64,000 nucleotides of DNA from Ascaphus truei (taxonomy: Eukaryota > Chordata > Amphibia > Anura > Ascaphidae): NCBI GenBank assembly GCA_036426205.1, contig CM071570.1:72976838-73040837 (forward strand), given 5' to 3'. The stretch's first letter is position 1; every line of letters starts with the position of its first letter. Positions 12,677 through 25,309 of the stretch are shown piece by piece. Made by a program: the position numbers and the translations under genes. The notes below the pieces were generated by a model that was given only the letters and a program-made list of their open reading frames with translations, was not told where the DNA came from and made no database searches.

Positions 12677-13045
12677 CCATTGATTGGCACAGTGGTAAAC
12701 CATGCCCATAATATGGCCATGGTTTACCACTCTTCCAATGAATGGGCAAGCTAAAAAAAAAAGAGCCACAAAATAAAACACATTACATTTCAATAAAAAA
12801 TATAAAATGCCAAAAAAAACAATTGATTGGCACAGTAGTACACTATGCCCATAATATGAACATGGTTTGCCACTATGGCAGTCAATGGGCAACCTAAAAA
12901 AAAATCCATCAAAAACACAATACATAACAATTAAATACAAACAAGCATTTGCCAAGAAAAACATTGCTTGTCACTGTGCTTATTTATAGCCAGAAAGGGG
13001 CATTGATAAACACATTGGCAACCAATAGGCAAGCTAAAAAAACAA
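12677..13045 (+). repeat. Tandem repeat of about 145 bp, 2.5 copies
   Basis: TGATTGGCACAGTGGTAAAC, TGCCCATAATATGGCCATGG and AATGGGCAAGCTAAAAAA recur at 12677, 12822 and, partly, at 12960. The palindrome-like CATGCCCATAATATGGCCATG marks each unit. Confidence 0.65.
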
Positions 13046-13074
13046 ACCATTGCGTGCATGATACAGGGACTTTC

Positions 13075-13340
13075 CGGTCGGTGCTTCTTCGCTCCGTTTG
13101 GACTTTTTCATGTTCACCCTGGTAGCATTGCTTTCCCTAGTGCACCTACTTGTTCATGACCTATGGTCATTCTAGGTAGAGCGGGTACCATTTCGTGTTT
13201 GTCCAATAGCTCTCTCTCTCACTACCCTGAGGAAGGTCCCATTTGTGGGTCCGAAACGTTGGTGATTTGTGTCTTTTCTACAATATATTCTACAAATTTA
13301 AACCTGAGTGCTGTCTGCTGATTTCCATGCGAACGGTATC
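13075..13340 (+). mobile_element. Penelope-like 3' terminal segment
   Basis: About 260 bp end in a hammerhead-like motif (13224-13264), followed by a 75 bp tail with TGAGTGCTGTCTGC and then a TA array. The motif-plus-tail order with GAGTGCT recurs at 14290-14424, 22620-22742 and 46500-46640. Assignment to a Penelope-type element is by this terminal organisation only; no ORF is visible. Confidence 0.4.
13224..13264 (+). ncRNA. Hammerhead-like motif, full core
   Basis: The core CTGAGGA (13227-13233) fits CUGANGA, followed by a 7 bp stem II (GGTCCCA/TGGGTCC, one mismatch, TTTG loop), GAAAC (13253-13257) and GTT as stem III plus cleavage triplet. ACC before the core pairs with GGT after the cleavage site as stem I. 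Topology is type I with minimal stem III, the form known from Penelope-like elements and retrozymes, which act as dimers. Catalysis is not shown. Confidence 0.6.
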
Positions 13341-13344
13341 GTAT

Positions 13345-13364
13345 GTATATATATATATATATAG

Positions 13365-13396
<32 letters not shown>
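13345..13396 (+). repeat. TA microsatellite
   Basis: TATATA run at the left end of the large inverted repeat. Confidence 0.9.
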
Positions 13397-14424
13397 CGAA
13401 AAGAAAAAGAAGAGCGTCCCAACTCAGCACTCAAGTATACTCAGAACAAATATCAAAGAAAAATTACGACACAAATAATCAAACATAAAATACAAAAAAT
13501 ATTAAAACAAACCCTGACATCCTCCTGTGATAGAATATGTATCAGACAGGGGAAATCCCCTATGAAGATACTGATGGACCCCTAATACCCAAAGCAAGGG
13601 AAAAAAGCCTATAAGCACAAAATATATGTAGAACAAGGGGTTAACAATAACCCCTTGAAACTACAAGGCCGGCCTCACCCCTAGTTCATATAAAACCACA
13701 CAGCAAGCATAGATAACACATGCACCAAATTGCCTAATACATGCTGATGTCAAATACATATATTATATACATACACAGTAAATGCAGTTGGTATAATCAA
13801 GGCAAACCAGGCAAACCAGGGGCTCCTGTTTTTCTCTGACACCCCTGTGGATGGACCCCTTAATTGGAAGATCTTTACCGTTTGGACATTTTACTATCAC
13901 AGTGTGGCATGGATGGTCTCGTGGATTATGGTAACTGATGAGTGAACTGTTAACCATTGTTGATCCCATACTAACAGTCTCTTTTTGGTACTGTGCCTGG
14001 TTTGCCTTGATTATACCAACTGCATTTACGGTGTATGTATATAATATATGTATTTGACATCAGCATGTATTAGGCAATTTGGTGCATGTGTTATCTATGC
14101 TTGTTGTGTGGTTTTATATGAACTAGAGGTGAGGCCGGCCTTGTAGGTTCAAGGGGTTATTGTTAACCCTTTGTTTTACATATATTTTGTGCTTGTAGGC
14201 TTTTTTCCCTTGCTTGGGTATTAGGGGTCCATCAGTATCTTCATAGGGGATTTCCCCTGTCTGATACATATTCTATCACAGGAGGATGTCAGGGTTTGTT
14301 TTAATATTTTTTTTGTATTTTATGTTTGATTATTTGTGCCGTTTAATAAATCATATTTTTCTTTGATATTTGTTCTGAGTATACTTGAGTGCTGAGTTGA
14401 GACGCTCTTCATTTTCTTTTCGTT
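13385..14424. repeat. Large inverted repeat (head-to-head element)
   Basis: The left arm (about 13385-13830) is the reverse complement of the right arm (about 13995-14424) at high identity, for example CCTCCTGTGATAGAATATGT against ACATATTCTATCACAGGAGG. The 165 bp spacer matches the region 22160-22325. Both outer ends carry the tail with GAGTATACTTGAGTGCT. A TA array lies on each outer side. I infer two copies of one Penelope-like 3' segment joined 5' to 5'. Confidence 0.8.
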
Positions 14425-14525
14425 GTTATCTTACTTCTAGTCCCTAGCACCGTTAGTGGTTATTATATTACTAATTTAAGTACTCATTATTTGCTTAGTC
14501 TGTTGCAGGCAGTTTGTCTTGTTGT

Positions 14526-14610
14526 AATATATATATATATATAGATATATATATATATATATATATATATCATATATAATATATATTATATATATATGAT
14601 ATATATGATA

Positions 14611-14649
<39 letters not shown>

Positions 14650-14725
14650 TATATATATATTATATACATACATACATATACATACTATATATCATCTATA
14701 TATACTAATAATACATTACACAACC
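14526..14725 (+). repeat. TA microsatellite, imperfect
   Basis: A TA array with ATAC and GATA variants directly precedes copy 1 of the 7 kb block. Confidence 0.9.
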
Positions 14726-14898
14726 CTTTTCATATTTATCATTTTGAATGCTTTGGACTTTTTTCCCAGTTTGACTTTATATTTTCTTTCTAGGAAATAT
14801 AAAGCGGTGCTTACATTAAACAACGAACATGATTACATGTGTCTAGTAAGTAAATGTAATTAAAATATTGTGCAAAGAATGGCTTAAGTTGGAATTAC

Positions 14899-15098
14899 CT
14901 ATAAGGTCCAATCAGCCCTCTTCAAATCGAGCACAAAGGTTGTTCAATAAGAGCTCATGTTGCTCATACAGGCGATGAAATTGGACTCAGGAAAAGGATT
15001 GCGTGATACAGGTTATTGTTTTCCACCATGTTATACTGATTGATGTGCAGCCGGAAGTAATCGCCATTCATTGCATTCCCTGTTGCGATTTCCCGTCC
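14899..15098 (-). pseudogene. CFAP61: Damaged second copy of CFAP61 exon
   Basis: This is the same exon as at 29695-29900 and keeps both splice sites, but it is 200 bp instead of 206. Read on the plus strand, the differences are six small indels and no clear substitution: one A lost near the donor, TA lost, one T lost, one A lost, AG lost and one T gained. The frame is broken several times. Loss by indels without base substitutions is what uncorrected long-read sequence produces. I read this as an assembly artefact or unpurged haplotype before a real exon duplication. Confidence 0.8.
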
Positions 15099-15631
15099 CT
15101 GAAATTAAGTTAATACAAGGACATTTCTGGTAATACATAAGTATAGTTGTTGTTTTTTATTCTGTACATTTCATAAGGTAGCTTTGCTGCAATGCCAATC
15201 TGCACCACATAAAATAGGAATTGGCTTCATTGCTGTGTATTTCATATTATAAAAAAACAAAATATGAAAAATGGCATAAAGAGACAACAGTGAATTTCAA
15301 AATATGAAACGTTTTACATCAGCACTGATCCTTATAAGTGATTGTAGTCGCATGGATGAGGTTAATATCAGTCTATCCTTGAACTTGGTATATCTGGATA
15401 TTAGTTTAGCGTGATAGGGAGTTGTTTACAAAACTGGCCTGTTTGACTGAATGAAATAAATGTAGGAGTAGATCCACAGAAGTCTAGTTTTTGTGATAAT
15501 AATGCACGTTACAGAATTGTAAATGGACTTATATTTTGTGTCCTATTAATGGTTTCTCAGCAGCCCTTTATCATCTGTACCCAATTTTCCAACCATCTGT
15601 CCATGAATGTCTGTGAATTGACTGTATAACC

Positions 15632-15745
15632 CTGTTCTTTTAATGTAACCATATGTTTATAAACTCTGTGCCCAGACATACTTGAAAGCGAAGGTAACTC
15701 CAATGTATTACTTCCTGGTAAACATTTTTATAAATAAATATAATA
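15632..15745 (+). mobile_element. LINE 3' tail only (copy 1)
   Basis: This is the terminal 110 bp of the LINE at 1-1290, from CTGTGCCCAG to ATAAATAAAT. It has deletions relative to all other copies (for example GCGAAGGTAACTCC for GCGAGAGGTAACTCTC). Confidence 0.7.
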
Positions 15746-17000
15746 CAATAAATATCCTCAAACTAATGAGATGCAAAAATTAACATCCGTTCATAATAGT
15801 AGCAGCGCTGTAACAGGGATTTTCATGTCTCAGAGACCGCGTTCACCAATACACTGCACATGCACATTGGTAACAAAAGTCTTATAGCGCACACCATTTT
15901 GTGACGCTACTCATTAGCATGACCTATCAGGATGCCCATGAGCATTTTATTTCAAATTCAAATAAATACATATTCCAAACTGAATAACTCAGCCATTTAT
16001 TTAAACTGCAAACCAGTAGAGATGGCGAGCACGCTTCAATGTACAGTATACTACAAACAACAAAAGGCCTTGTGCTGTGCATTCAATGTACTGTTCACTG
16101 CTGGGGCTGCTCCTTACTGCTGGGGCTGGCAGAATATGTAGCCAGAAATGATGAGGCAGCCTGGATGATTTTAGGATATCCCACAATCCAAATTACCCGA
16201 TCGGTTTGCATGTTCTTTCGCCGCCGCTATGAATTTGTGTCAAAACGGTATTCACTTCAATACGTTTCTTATCGTTTGGTAAAAAAAGCCAAATAGCTCT
16301 AATTTTGTGTTTGCTTAATAAGTGAAATGTCGCTCCAGCAGTCTGGAATAAGCTGCCAGAGAAAGCTGCATCCCCTGCACAGCTCTTGCAGGCGATCACC
16401 ATTTTTAATTTACATTTTATAACATAGTATATAAGCAGGGGGTCCTCCGAGCTGAACCGCTTTAATTTCGCCCAGGGATCCCCTGCTTCACAGGTACAGG
16501 CCCGGCATACAGAGAGAGAGAGACAGCAAGAGAAGCTAGCAACAGACGATGATGAAAAGGAGGGAATGGAGAGCAGTGTGCACATGGGGTAGAAGCAAGG
16601 GGAGGAGGAGGACAGTTGAGATGAGTAGGAGAGGAGGAAGTTAATGTGCACAGAGAGGAGGACACAGTAAGGCAAGGAGTGCAAAGAGAGGGGAGGAGAG
16701 TGCAAAGAGTAGCAGGCATGATGGAGGAGTGAGTAAGTGGGGAAGAGGGGATAGAGACCACAAGGCATTCCAGGAGGGGTGAAAACAAGAGTAATGTTTA
16801 ATTGATAACCTTTGATCTGCTAGATCGGCAATATGTTACGCCGGGTACAGCTAGTATAATAAAGCGGCCTAAGGAAGCCAATTTATATCCTGATAGGTAA
16901 TCCAGAGATCAGCCGATGGCCAAATTAGAATCCAATCTATTGACCCTCTGAGAACAGACAATTTAATATGGCTTCCAAAAGTATTGTATGGCTACTACCA

Positions 17001-18965
17001 CAGGGTTGCCACCTTCGACTGACGGTCAACCCGGAGATTTTTTTTTTAAATAACACTGTGTTGCCATGACAACGGGATGCTATTAACGTCACGCGGCTCA
17101 AGTCGCCATGCACACGTGGCACCGCATGACGTCGTGACACCATTGTGGCGGCTCATTGTCATGGCAACGAGCATCACGTGATGCTGTTACGTCACTGACG
17201 TTCCCGTTGGCATGGCAACCAGGCCATTTTGACGCCACGGAGATATTGAGAGTAGTTGCAGGGGGAGATGGCGGAGACTGCTGTTGCGGGCACTATTGCT
17301 GCTGCGTAATGCTATATGGAATTAATACCTTACATCATCTTTCTATTATTTATAACTAACGCTGATGACAATTGTTGCAACAAGTCGTCACTGATCAATT
17401 TAATTTATTCACATGTTTACCTCATTTAACTTTACTTGAGTTAATTAACAAAGACAAGGTTACCTCATTGCTATCAAGGGAGGAACTGAAGCAGCTTTAC
17501 TGTAGAAGAGAAGAGGGGAGAAGAGAGAGAGATTGGGGGGGGAGAAGAGAGAGAGGCGAAGACAGAGATAGATTGTATAAGTAGATATAGTGGGGTAAAG
17601 CAGATCTAGTGATTTTTATACTCCATCTACTCTCGTTTTAGCCTGCGCATCTGAGTTTTTGCTCCTATATCTCATTTTTTCTTGCGTGCTCTCGTCGCTC
17701 CCTCTTTTTTCTCCTCTCCTCTTTTTTCGCCTCTCGCCCTTTGGTTCTCTCTCTCTCTCTCTACTTTTTTCTCCGTCTCTCTCTTTTTTCAGGCTCCCTC
17801 TCTCTCTCTTTTTGTTTTCTCCCCGCTCCTGTTTTTTTCTTCTCCTCTCTTCTTTTTCTTCTCCCTCTCTTCGTTTTCTTCCCTCTCGCGGCTTTTTTTG
17901 CCACTCCTCTCTATTTGTTCGTCTCCCTCTCACGTCCTGCTGCCGCTTGTTTGGTCTTCTCCGCGCTCTCTTTTGGCCTCCGCTCTGCTCTTCTTCTGAT
18001 CCTCTCTTTTCTCCTCCTCTCTCCTCTTTTTTCTCACTCTCTCTCCCTTTTTCTCCCTCTCTCCTCTTTTTTCTTTCTTCTCTCTCTCTCTTTTTGCTCC
18101 TCTTCTCTCGTTTTTCTCCTCTCTCTTTTTTCTCGCTCCTCTCTTCTTCTTTTGTTGCTCCGCTCTCATCTTTTCTTGTTTATCGCCTCTCTCTCTGTTT
18201 TTTATTTTTTTTTTTTTTTTTTCTCCCCTACTCATCCTTTTGTTCTTCTCCCTCTCTCATCTTCTTTCTCTTTGCTCCTTTGCTCTCCTATCTCATGGCC
18301 TACGGTCCGTACAATCTCGTTTTCTCTTCCTCTCTCTCTTTTTTTTTTCTTCTCCTCTCTCTTTGTCTCCTCTCTCTCTTTGCTTCTCTCTCTCTCCTTT
18401 GTGGGTCTTCTCTATCTTCTGCGGTTGCCCCTTTCGCTGGGGGGTGGTTCTCATAGTGTTTTTAGGGTGTGGCTCCGGGTGTGTGGCAGTGGGGTGGCTC
18501 TTGGTGTTCTCCGGGTCTCGTGCGGGGCGCCATTTCGCTGTTTTGCGCTTTCAGTTCTGCTTGGTCTTCTCTGGGGTCCCTTTAGAAGGAGGAGATGATA
18601 CATGGGGGTGTGTGTGTTCTCTAGCGGTTTTCTAAAGAATGTGACTGTGGTGCTTATGTGCCATCGATCTTTCCTAATAAAAACTACGACTCCCATGATC
18701 CCCTACCTTGGAGCATGTGCAGTTAGAGCATAGGGCCCTGTTGACGCCGGATGTAGTAGCAGGAGTGCACACAGATAGTCCCCCGTGAAATGCAGAGTAT
18801 CTGTGAGTGATGTGCAAGCGAACGAATACATCTTATACTGTTCTGCCCTTATCTGCAACGAACCCGCCACCCGGAGAATTTCAGGGACAACCCTGAGCCC
18901 GAGAAGGGGATGCCAAACCCCGCAGTCCCTTCCTGGTGAAACCCTGGATGGTGCAACCAACCCCG
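17001..18965 (+). mobile_element. Same hAT-like element inside copy 1
   Basis: This is the counterpart of 31854-33817, with the right-hand CTACTACA at 18966-18973 and CTACTACC on the left. The central satellite is pyrimidine-rich here instead of purine-rich. Confidence 0.7.
17645..18440 (+). repeat. Pyrimidine (CT/T-run) tract in copy 1
   Basis: About 0.8 kb of C and T at the position where copy 2 has G and A. Runs are of T (CTCTCTTTTTTCTCC), whereas the reverse complement of copy 2 would give runs of C. The first 80 bp (17505-17585) are still purine-rich as in copy 2. Confidence 0.85.
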
Positions 18966-20298
18966 CTACTACACCGAGATTCTGGGACAACCAATGTAGC
19001 GAGGGCGGGTCTGGTTGAGGGAGCTCCGCCATGGTCCCCATTATTTGGAAACCCCCTAAACAATATCTAAAATCCAAGTTAAAAATACATGGAAACATAC
19101 ATTTTTAATGTTACAACTTTATGTAAAATTAAACACGTTTCATATGGAAAAGCTCATTCAAATAACTATTTTCTCTCAAATGTACTTGGAATTGTTTTTA
19201 AGGATTGGTAGACCATATTTTCTAACAATAACTTTACTCCATTAAAAGTGTGTTAGTTCTAACTATGTTCTATATGCTAATACTGTATCTATATTCTGAT
19301 AGAGCACAATATTAATCTCCATGGCAATCCTACTTACTTTGCAATCCTGGGTAGAAAATGTAATTATGTGTAAAGGCATTTTTTTTCACATATCTACAAA
19401 AACTTACATTACAAAGGATCTTGTTTACATTTACCATAAAGTCATATGAAATGTGCAGCTATATGATATGCACACCGCAGCATATAATCTTCGCGTGCAA
19501 TTAAATGCGTAAATATGAATGAATACATATAAATAAAAAACATTGTGCATATTTACACTACTCTTTTTTTTACTACCATTATGTAAATCTGATAATTGGT
19601 TGGAAAACTCTTAATGAAGAATGAAACTATTTTTTTTTCTGTCTCCAAAGAAATTAAGAAAGTGATCCATAAATAACAAATGATCTTACGTCTTATATCT
19701 GTGTTCATTAGCCACAATATCAAGTTCAGTAAAACGGAATATTAGGGACTGAGCAAAAGGCATTCCAGTAATGGGCAAATGTTTTTCCCCGATATGCTGC
19801 ATGTGCTTATTCACAGTCCCTATTTCTGTCAAATTTAGTTGCTTGGTTACACTTTAGTGCTTGCATGTGATGCGTGTACCACAGAGCGACATGTTTGTAT
19901 TTAGCAATGTTTCTCTCCTTCTTCTTATTCTGGTTCTGCCTTTACACCAAATTATTTCCAATGATTGTGTGTAATGGATTCCTTGAATATACTTTTAGAA
20001 ACTATTGCTTTCTTCTTTTCATATACAAAAGAACATTATGGTTCTAGAGGACTTTAGCATAAAGACCGCTGTTTGCAAAAATACATCTAATGTCTGAGAT
20101 ATGAGAAATGAGTAATTCAAAAGTCATCCTTGATTATTTTGTTATCTAAGTACTTAAGAATTACCTTTCTTCCCCTTCCACTGTCTATCCTTGAACCAGA
20201 CTGAAATAAAGATCTCTAGCACTGAAGGGCACATTACCCTCTAGAATATGTGTCTATTAACAACTACAATAATATGAACATAAAATTGGTACTAGTCC

Positions 20299-20908
20299 TG
20301 TACAGGGATTAGCCTGGTTTTAAAGAACTTGCCTCTAATCCAGCAGTTGTGCTGGTAATTGCTTCCACAATTAACCAACTCCACCTGGCTGATTAAGAGC
20401 TCTCTCCAGAAATAGCCTGTTCTGAGAAGACGGGAATTCCTGAGTCTCACATTGGGGGCGAACCAAGGAAGTCATACATATTTTCCTTAGTCACCTGGAC
20501 TGACCAGAAAGAACAGGTGTCTTGACTGCAGACGGACTGGATGTATGCTGATAGCAATACAAGGGGACCAGACCTTCTAAACATGAACAGACAGTGCCTT
20601 AGCACAAAGGTGCAACCCCGAGAGCATAGAGCTTCCCCTGATACTACAAGAGAACAGATAAGATTTCTTTGGGACCGTTATATATCTGCAATAATGTATA
20701 TATATTTTGGGCTGGTATTAGCTTAGCTTATCCACCCAGTGAGCGAGGGCTGGTGATCTAAATGTGGCACTATTCTCCAGTGGGGCAGGTTTTTCTTTTT
20801 GCTTATTTTGAAATGCTTTTTTTGCTGTAGTTAAGGGCAGCGCAATAAAACCTCCATTAGTTTCACTTTAAACGGTCCTCCTTGCTACCTCTGCACACGT
20901 CTCTTACC
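20299..20908 (+). mobile_element. Same solo LTR inside copy 1
   Basis: This is the counterpart of 35094-35716 in the left copy of the duplicated block, with many small indels: TGTACAGGG at the start instead of TGTAACAGGG, and TTACC instead of TTACA at the end. Confidence 0.6.
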
Positions 20909-22124
20909 AGTACCAAAATTAGCAGCAAGATAAGGGCCTTACTTCTATAAGATGTGACAATGTGTCAACATGCTTCCGCATCACAGAAACATATTTGTGG
21001 CTAAAACCTAAGTCGCGGAAACCCATGTGGCATATGAGAAGGTTGCGGTTTATTACACCAGGGGTGGCGCAAATCTTTTCCCGCCTGCCTCCCCCTCATC
21101 CCGCTTTCTCCACTCCTCTCCGTCACCTTGCTTCCGGTCTTCGATGTCACAACCCAACATCTCTAAAGCCATCTAAGCCAATTAAGTGAAGTTTACAGAG
21201 CTTCCGACACCCCCCCCCCCACCCAGCATTTATTTGAAACCTTCATGAATCACGTTGGGGCTCTGTAAACAACCGCGCCGCCCCCACCCCCTGTGACCAC
21301 AACCTTAGATAACTCCGAGAAGAGCTAATTTCATATGCAAAATATATTCAAATGATTTAAATTACCATATATTCCGGGTGTCAAAATGTTTTCACAGGAT
21401 TTCTTTCGCCACGTGGAATATAGGTGCTCTGATGTGGAGTTATAAAAGTACATGAGTACTAATGGTCTTTGTCTCGCTCACTCTCTCCCAAACCCTATTT
21501 CACATGTGGATTAAGTACTATTTTGCTCAGGTCAGAGAATTGTCACTGAAGGTGGCAGAAAAAATACAACATCTAGTACAAATTTGTTAAATTATGAGGC
21601 CCTGTGTTTGTCTGGAAACATTTAGGGAAATGCCGGGATTGTTGGGGGGGGGGTGAACGTTACAAATGTGGCAACTTAGCTTGGACACTCTCACATCTCT
21701 ATTTATTGCCGCGGGTCTCTTTCCTTATCAGCCTTTCCCGCTTTTCTGGACAATCTTTTTTTTTTTTTCATTCTCACTCACAAACGGATCAAGTAAAATC
21801 GCCTGTATGAGATAATAACTCAATCGCCAACAACTGCAGCAGGAACCCAACTGAAACTCCGGTGTAGACCAGTGTCCCGTCATTGTGAGGGGGGGGCTGA
21901 TGATTGCGGCGAACACTCCGTGTATCGGAAGTAGGATGCGCATGCCACTCTGCTGTTCAGACGCTCATCTCACCACAGGGAACTTCCGGATCAGCTGTGT
22001 CGCTCCCACCACAGTAAGCGTTGCAGTAATAGTCCGCCCAGATGACACAGGGATAGGCGACTCCGTTTGCACGTAGTGCTAAAAGTTCAATGTGTGATGT
22101 ACAATAAATGTACTCCAAATAATA

Positions 22125-22853
22125 TGTCCTACGCGTTTCGTTTTGTGGACTTCGTTTGTTGTTCCCTGACTCCCCTGCGGATGGACCCCTCAATTGGAAG
22201 ATCTTTACCCTTTGGACATTTTACTATCACAGTGTGGCATGGATGATCTCATGGACTATGGTAACTGATGTGAACAGTTAACCATTGTTGATCCCATACT
22301 AACAGTCTCTTTTTGGTACTGTGCCTGGTTTGCCTTGATTATACCAACTGCATTTACGGTGTATGTATATAATATATGTATTTGACATCAGCATGTATTA
22401 GGCAATTTGGTGCATGTGTTATCTATGCTTGCTGTGTGGTTTTATATTTACTAGGGGTGAGGCCGGCCTTGTAGTTCAAGGGGTTATTGTTAACCCCTTG
22501 TTCTACATATATTTTGTGCTTATAGGCTTCTCCCCCTTGCCTTGGGTATTAGGGGTCCATCAGTATCTTCATAGGGGATTTCCCCTGTCTGATACATATT
22601 CTATCACAGGAGGATGTCAGGGTTTGTTTTAATATTTTTTGTATTTTATGTTTGATTATTTGTGCTGTTAAATAAATCATAATTTTCTTTGATATTTCTT
22701 CTGAGTATACTTGAGTGCTGAGTTGGGACGCTTTTCTTTTTCTTTTCATTGTTATATTACTTCTAGTCCCTAGCACCGTTAGTGGTTATTATATTACTAA
22801 TTTAAGTACTCATTATTTGCTTAGTCTGTTGCAGGCAGTTTGTCTTGTTGTAA
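22125..22853 (+). mobile_element. Single copy of the element forming the 13.4 kb inverted repeat
   Basis: From about 22163 to 22742 it matches the spacer and right arm of 13840-14424, and the match continues through TCCCTAGCACCGTTAGTGG to the TA array. Upstream it has TCCTACGCGTTTCG, whose complement GAAACGCGTAGGA recurs at 58843. It contains no ORF. Confidence 0.7.
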
Positions 22854-22856
22854 TAT

Positions 22857-22903
<47 letters not shown>

Positions 22904-22911
22904 TATATATA

Positions 22912-22952
<41 letters not shown>
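22854..22952 (+). repeat. TA/CATATA microsatellite
   Basis: Seven CATATA units are followed by TA repeats, in the place equivalent to 14526-14725. Confidence 0.9.
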
Positions 22953-22956
<4 letters not shown>

Positions 22957-24212
22957 TCAGTATCATATTAACTCTCATAAAACACATCAAACATAAAGAT
23001 ACCTATTGATGGTGTGCACTCAGAGTTAGTGATAATTAGTACAAAGAACAGCGTGATTGTAAGTGGTTCTTAACCTAAAAAGTATCTTTTAACAAATAAT
23101 TAAAATACTGTACACAAAATGATTCTAAAGCCAGTAAAAATAGATGGTAGATGCTAAGGGTTTGGGGAATAGGGTCTGTTACCTCAGAACAGCAGTAAAG
23201 CGTAAGGCTAGCTGATACTGAGTGAAATGGCAGCAGTTGACAAGGGCTTAACCTGAAAGAACCAGGTGAATGTGAATGAGGCTAGTATCAGTAAAATATG
23301 GGAAGAATACCCTTGCCTCAACTGTGTAAGGCTGAAAGTGCCCCTGGAGGTGTCTGGTAAGGTAGAACCCTGTTTCAGAGATAAATACTCCTGTGTTATA
23401 TCTCATTCACTGTCGGTATAAACCCCTGTGAGGCTAACTGATACTGAGTTAGGTTGGTTATAGTATGATATGGGAACAATCACCCTGCCTCAAATTTGTA
23501 AGGCTCTATGAGCCTCTCGAGGTGACTTGGTGGAAACAGGACACTATTACTGAGATCATGACCACTATGTTGATGTACTACACTCCAATATAACCCCTTG
23601 GCAGCCTGGAGCCGACACTGACAGCCTAAGTGTATGAGCAGACCGCTCACAGTGATGCATGTGCATTACTCAATCTAGTGAGATTTCACTTGAAAAAGAC
23701 CTACGGGTCGAAACGTCGTGTACTGGCTCACAATAAATTCAAATAATTCAAAATCCGTATGTGCCTTCTGTTGTTTTTCCCATTGTATCTATTGGATTTC
23801 CTGCTATCATTCAAGCACAGGAGCACCGGTAATATTTTCACTATTTTATTTTTGTTTTTAGTGTGCAGCACTTGTCTCTATTTATCTGGGATGACTTGAC
23901 CATTAATAAGGGTACATTGAAAGCGAGTACAGGTTAAAAACATACGTAAAAGATTGTGTACATCATTAAGTAAATTGCAAAGTCAGTACAGATTGTTATA
24001 ATAGGTTCAAATGTGAATACTAGTTTGTCACAATTGTTGGAAATACTTTGTTCTGTTTGAGAAAAAGCATTGTCTGTTATCATACAGTATTAGTGTTAAT
24101 TCTGCATTAATGGCAGCATATCTAAGTGACTCAAGTCGTTCAAGAGCACTAAAGCCAAATTATGTTATAAAAATATTAGCTGAAGTTTATTTTAGTATAA
24201 GATGTAAATATA
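22953..24212. other. No gene seen
   Basis: Repeat-like sequence with two related blocks (GAGGCTAGTATCAG ... TACCCTTGCCTCAACTGTG and GAGGCTAACTGATACTGAG ... CACCCTGCCTCAAATTTG) about 190 bp apart, then the hammerhead-like relic at 23687. Confidence 0.5.
23687..23720 (+). ncRNA. Hammerhead-like relic with perfect stem II
   Basis: CAC, TTGAAAA (core with changes at C3 and G8), stem II GACC-TACG-GGTC perfectly paired, GAAAC (23710-23714), GTC, and GTG pairing with CAC. It is followed by a short tail containing AATAAATTC. Confidence 0.45.
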
Positions 24213-25265
24213 TGTAGCAGAGTGCCCTAATCTGCCTCCGGTGCGGGGATCTGCCCTGCTGTTTGGCCGGAGCTCCGTGCGATCAGGAGTGAGGGGGTAG
24301 CCATGTTGGCGAGGAGCACATGCACAGTGTGAGGAGTGTGGCAGCCATCTTAGAATGGTTTCACATATGCAGCAGCGAGACTACATGTCCCAGAATCATC
24401 AGATGGGAGTGTAGACAACATGGGACTGTCCCAACCAATGGGATTCTGGCAACAGAAGGGACAATATATCCTCTGCGCGTGGAAAGCCTGCGAATCAGTC
24501 CTGACAGAGGAGCGAAGGAAGAAGGTAGTGTCCAGGGAGCAGTACTTACTGGACTAGGCCAGACCTTGCCCCGTAGGCCCCAGTCAGGCCCTGAGCAAAA
24601 TGAGAGAAGTTTTGCAGGGAAGGCCCCAGATAGGGATGCTTGCCATTATTGTTATTGCTGCACCAGTGACAGGATGTTCGCACGGCGATCTGCGGCCTGG
24701 GACCAGGCCACAGTACTTTGGGATATTGTGTGAGACCCTCCGGCTGGAGCTCACACCACAAGGAGGATATGGACCCTCAGGAGAGAGGGGAATTGTTGTC
24801 GGAGGCTCCGCTGCGTGGGACCTACTCCAACACACCTCTGCAAGTGGCCCCTGGGTACTAGAGTACCCAGGCAGGTACCCAACATGCACCAACATTCACA
24901 GGGGGCAGCGATACCTCACATTTGGGTGGGATTTGCTGGGACGCCACCAGTGGTTATTGGTGCCACAGAACCCTCGGTACTTTGGGAAAACCACTAAGTG
25001 TTGAGGTCACTGCACTATACTGTTTTACATAGTATTGTGTGTTATATGTGTAGTATTGTTACAGTAAAGATCAGTTATATATAATGTGTTGTGTTATTGC
25101 TTACTGCTGTTGTATTGGTTCCTGTTAGGGGTTATCCCGCCTACGCTGGGATACCTCATGGGTGGAGGCGCTGTGCACAAGGAGATAGACTTCGCCCCAG
25201 GCTCCAGAAGCAGAAGCTTAGGCCTCCTGTGAGCATACAAGTACAGCAGCATGCGTAGTTGCCCG
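24213..25265 (+). mobile_element. LTR-like segment of the same group
   Basis: It begins TGTAGCAGAGTGCCC, has a GC-rich first part and later the motif GGGTGGAGGCGCTGTGC (25160-25176) followed by GCTTAGGCCTCCTGTGAG, which aligns with the equivalent part of the LTR at 4286-5583. TTACAG-TAAAG and a TATATA string precede the motif in both. No clear ACA end is visible, so the right edge (about 25265) is approximate and the element may be truncated. Confidence 0.5.
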
Positions 25266-25309
25266 CGTATTGCTCTTAAGCATAGGGAAAGGGGGGTAAA
25301 ATATATAGT

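Larger units (their letters stand above)
14725..21771 (+). repeat. 7 kb duplicated block, copy 1 (indel-rich)
   Basis: The block is collinear with 29519-36579 over its whole length and in the same orientation. It begins at CTTTTCATATTTATC after a TA array and ends in a poly-T followed by CA. Differences are mostly one- to few-base indels. It contains a CFAP61 exon copy, a LINE tail, a hAT-like element with a satellite, a solo LTR and unique-looking intron sequence. Where a third relative exists in the window (LINE tails at 1.2 and 58.1 kb, the 49 bp LTR end at 49010), copy 2 agrees with it and copy 1 carries the deviations. Confidence 0.9.

Noticed and set aside
14476..14673. Tyr/Ile-rich frames over TA arrays, also at 22715-22996
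   Set aside because: They are translations of TA and CATA microsatellites.
17659..18598. Plus-strand 265 and 285 codon Ser/Leu/Phe frames that look like membrane proteins
   Set aside because: They are low-complexity CT tract, absent in copy 2, where the same place is purine-rich.
22125..22150. Minus-strand GAAACGCGTAGGA near 22130 as a hammerhead
   Set aside because: No CUGANGA-like core and no paired stem I could be found upstream of it.
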